Shown here: positions 63,920-64,000 of the stretch, piece after piece
Layout of the letters: each line of letters starts with the position of its first letter
How positions within the stretch are numbered: the stretch's first letter is position 1
NCBI RefSeq assembly: GCF_003606345.3
Contig: NZ_CP031844.2
Span: 1,054,001-1,118,000 of the forward strand
Length of the DNA: 64,000 nt
Direction: 5' to 3'
DNA from: Bartonella krasnovii
GTDB taxonomy: Bacteria > Pseudomonadota > Alphaproteobacteria > Rhizobiales > Rhizobiaceae
Position numbers and translations under genes: made by a program
Notes under the pieces: generated by a model
Database searches by the model: none
The model's input: only the letters and a program-made list of their open reading frames with translations
Told to the model about the DNA's origin: nothing

Positions 63920-64000
63920 TTAACGCATGTTAAGATAAGAATAAAGAGGAAATTGATTTGTTATATCGTTCACCTTTTTCTTAACCGCCATTTCAATGGC
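63920..64000 (-). CDS. glyA: Serine hydroxymethyltransferase, C-terminal end (partial)
   Basis: The last 26 codons of a gene entering from the right. The peptide ends ...QFPLYSYLNMR, like the C-terminus of serine hydroxymethyltransferase, and the position before nrdR is the usual one for glyA. Most of the gene is outside the window, so the call rests on a short tail plus gene order. Confidence 0.65.
   Translation of the reverse strand, partial: AIEMAVKKKVNDITNQFPLYSYLNMR

Overview
The window is AT-rich alphaproteobacterial DNA, almost certainly from Bartonella. The host genes support this: nrdR-ribD-ribE-ribH-nusB, plsX-fabH-ihfA-merR, and folE / nifU-like-yidD-thrS, together with a style of prophage typical of the genus. 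The species cannot be fixed from the sequence alone.

Layout. (1) Positions 1 to about 45,664 are a podovirus-type prophage whose left end lies outside the window. Read leftwards from about 31.2 kb, its late operon holds the terminase subunits, portal, scaffold, N4-gp56-type capsid, head-tail proteins, internal/ejection candidates, a lytic transglycosylase and tandem tail-collar fibre genes. A HigBA-like toxin-antitoxin pair sits on the other strand inside this operon. Positions 31.4-45.6 kb hold the early and lysogeny regions: SSB, a DUF1376 replication protein, a RuvC-like nuclease, divergent Cro/CI-like regulators with repeated operators, Bet and exonuclease recombination genes, and a tyrosine integrase. 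A tRNA-3'-end-like sequence beside the integrase is a candidate attR. (2) Nested inside the prophage is a second, 15.1-kb element (14,079-29,189) that splits the portal gene. A 9-bp direct repeat (CCATGTCGC) lies at both junctions, and removing the element with one repeat copy rebuilds an in-frame 672-aa portal gene. The insert carries its own P4-type integrase, an AlpA-like regulator, a primase-like and a DUF3987 replication protein, a 1654-aa single-chain (type ISP-like) restriction-modification enzyme flanked by a 195-bp, about 97% identical inverted repeat, and three left-handed beta-helix genes. It looks like a phage satellite that parasitises and disables its helper. (3) Positions 45.7-49 kb are a decayed region with an orphan SUKH/SMI1 immunity gene, a broken LHH-type toxin tip and another gene relic. 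(4) Positions 49.1-64 kb are ordinary host chromosome, including tRNA-Leu(GAG) and the 3' end of glyA.

Two themes link both mobile elements. First, eight genes encode a shared head domain (resembling E. coli YdcK) followed, in most copies, by a variable number of hexapeptide beta-helix repeats. Second, two of these gene clusters, one in the satellite and one in the prophage on opposite strands, share a promoter and an approximately 240-nt leader. Two predicted stems in this leader differ in sequence but keep their pairing, which is good internal evidence for a structured regulatory RNA. Matching terminator hairpins follow both clusters.

All functional calls come from reading motifs by eye. 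No database search, folding program or alignment was run.
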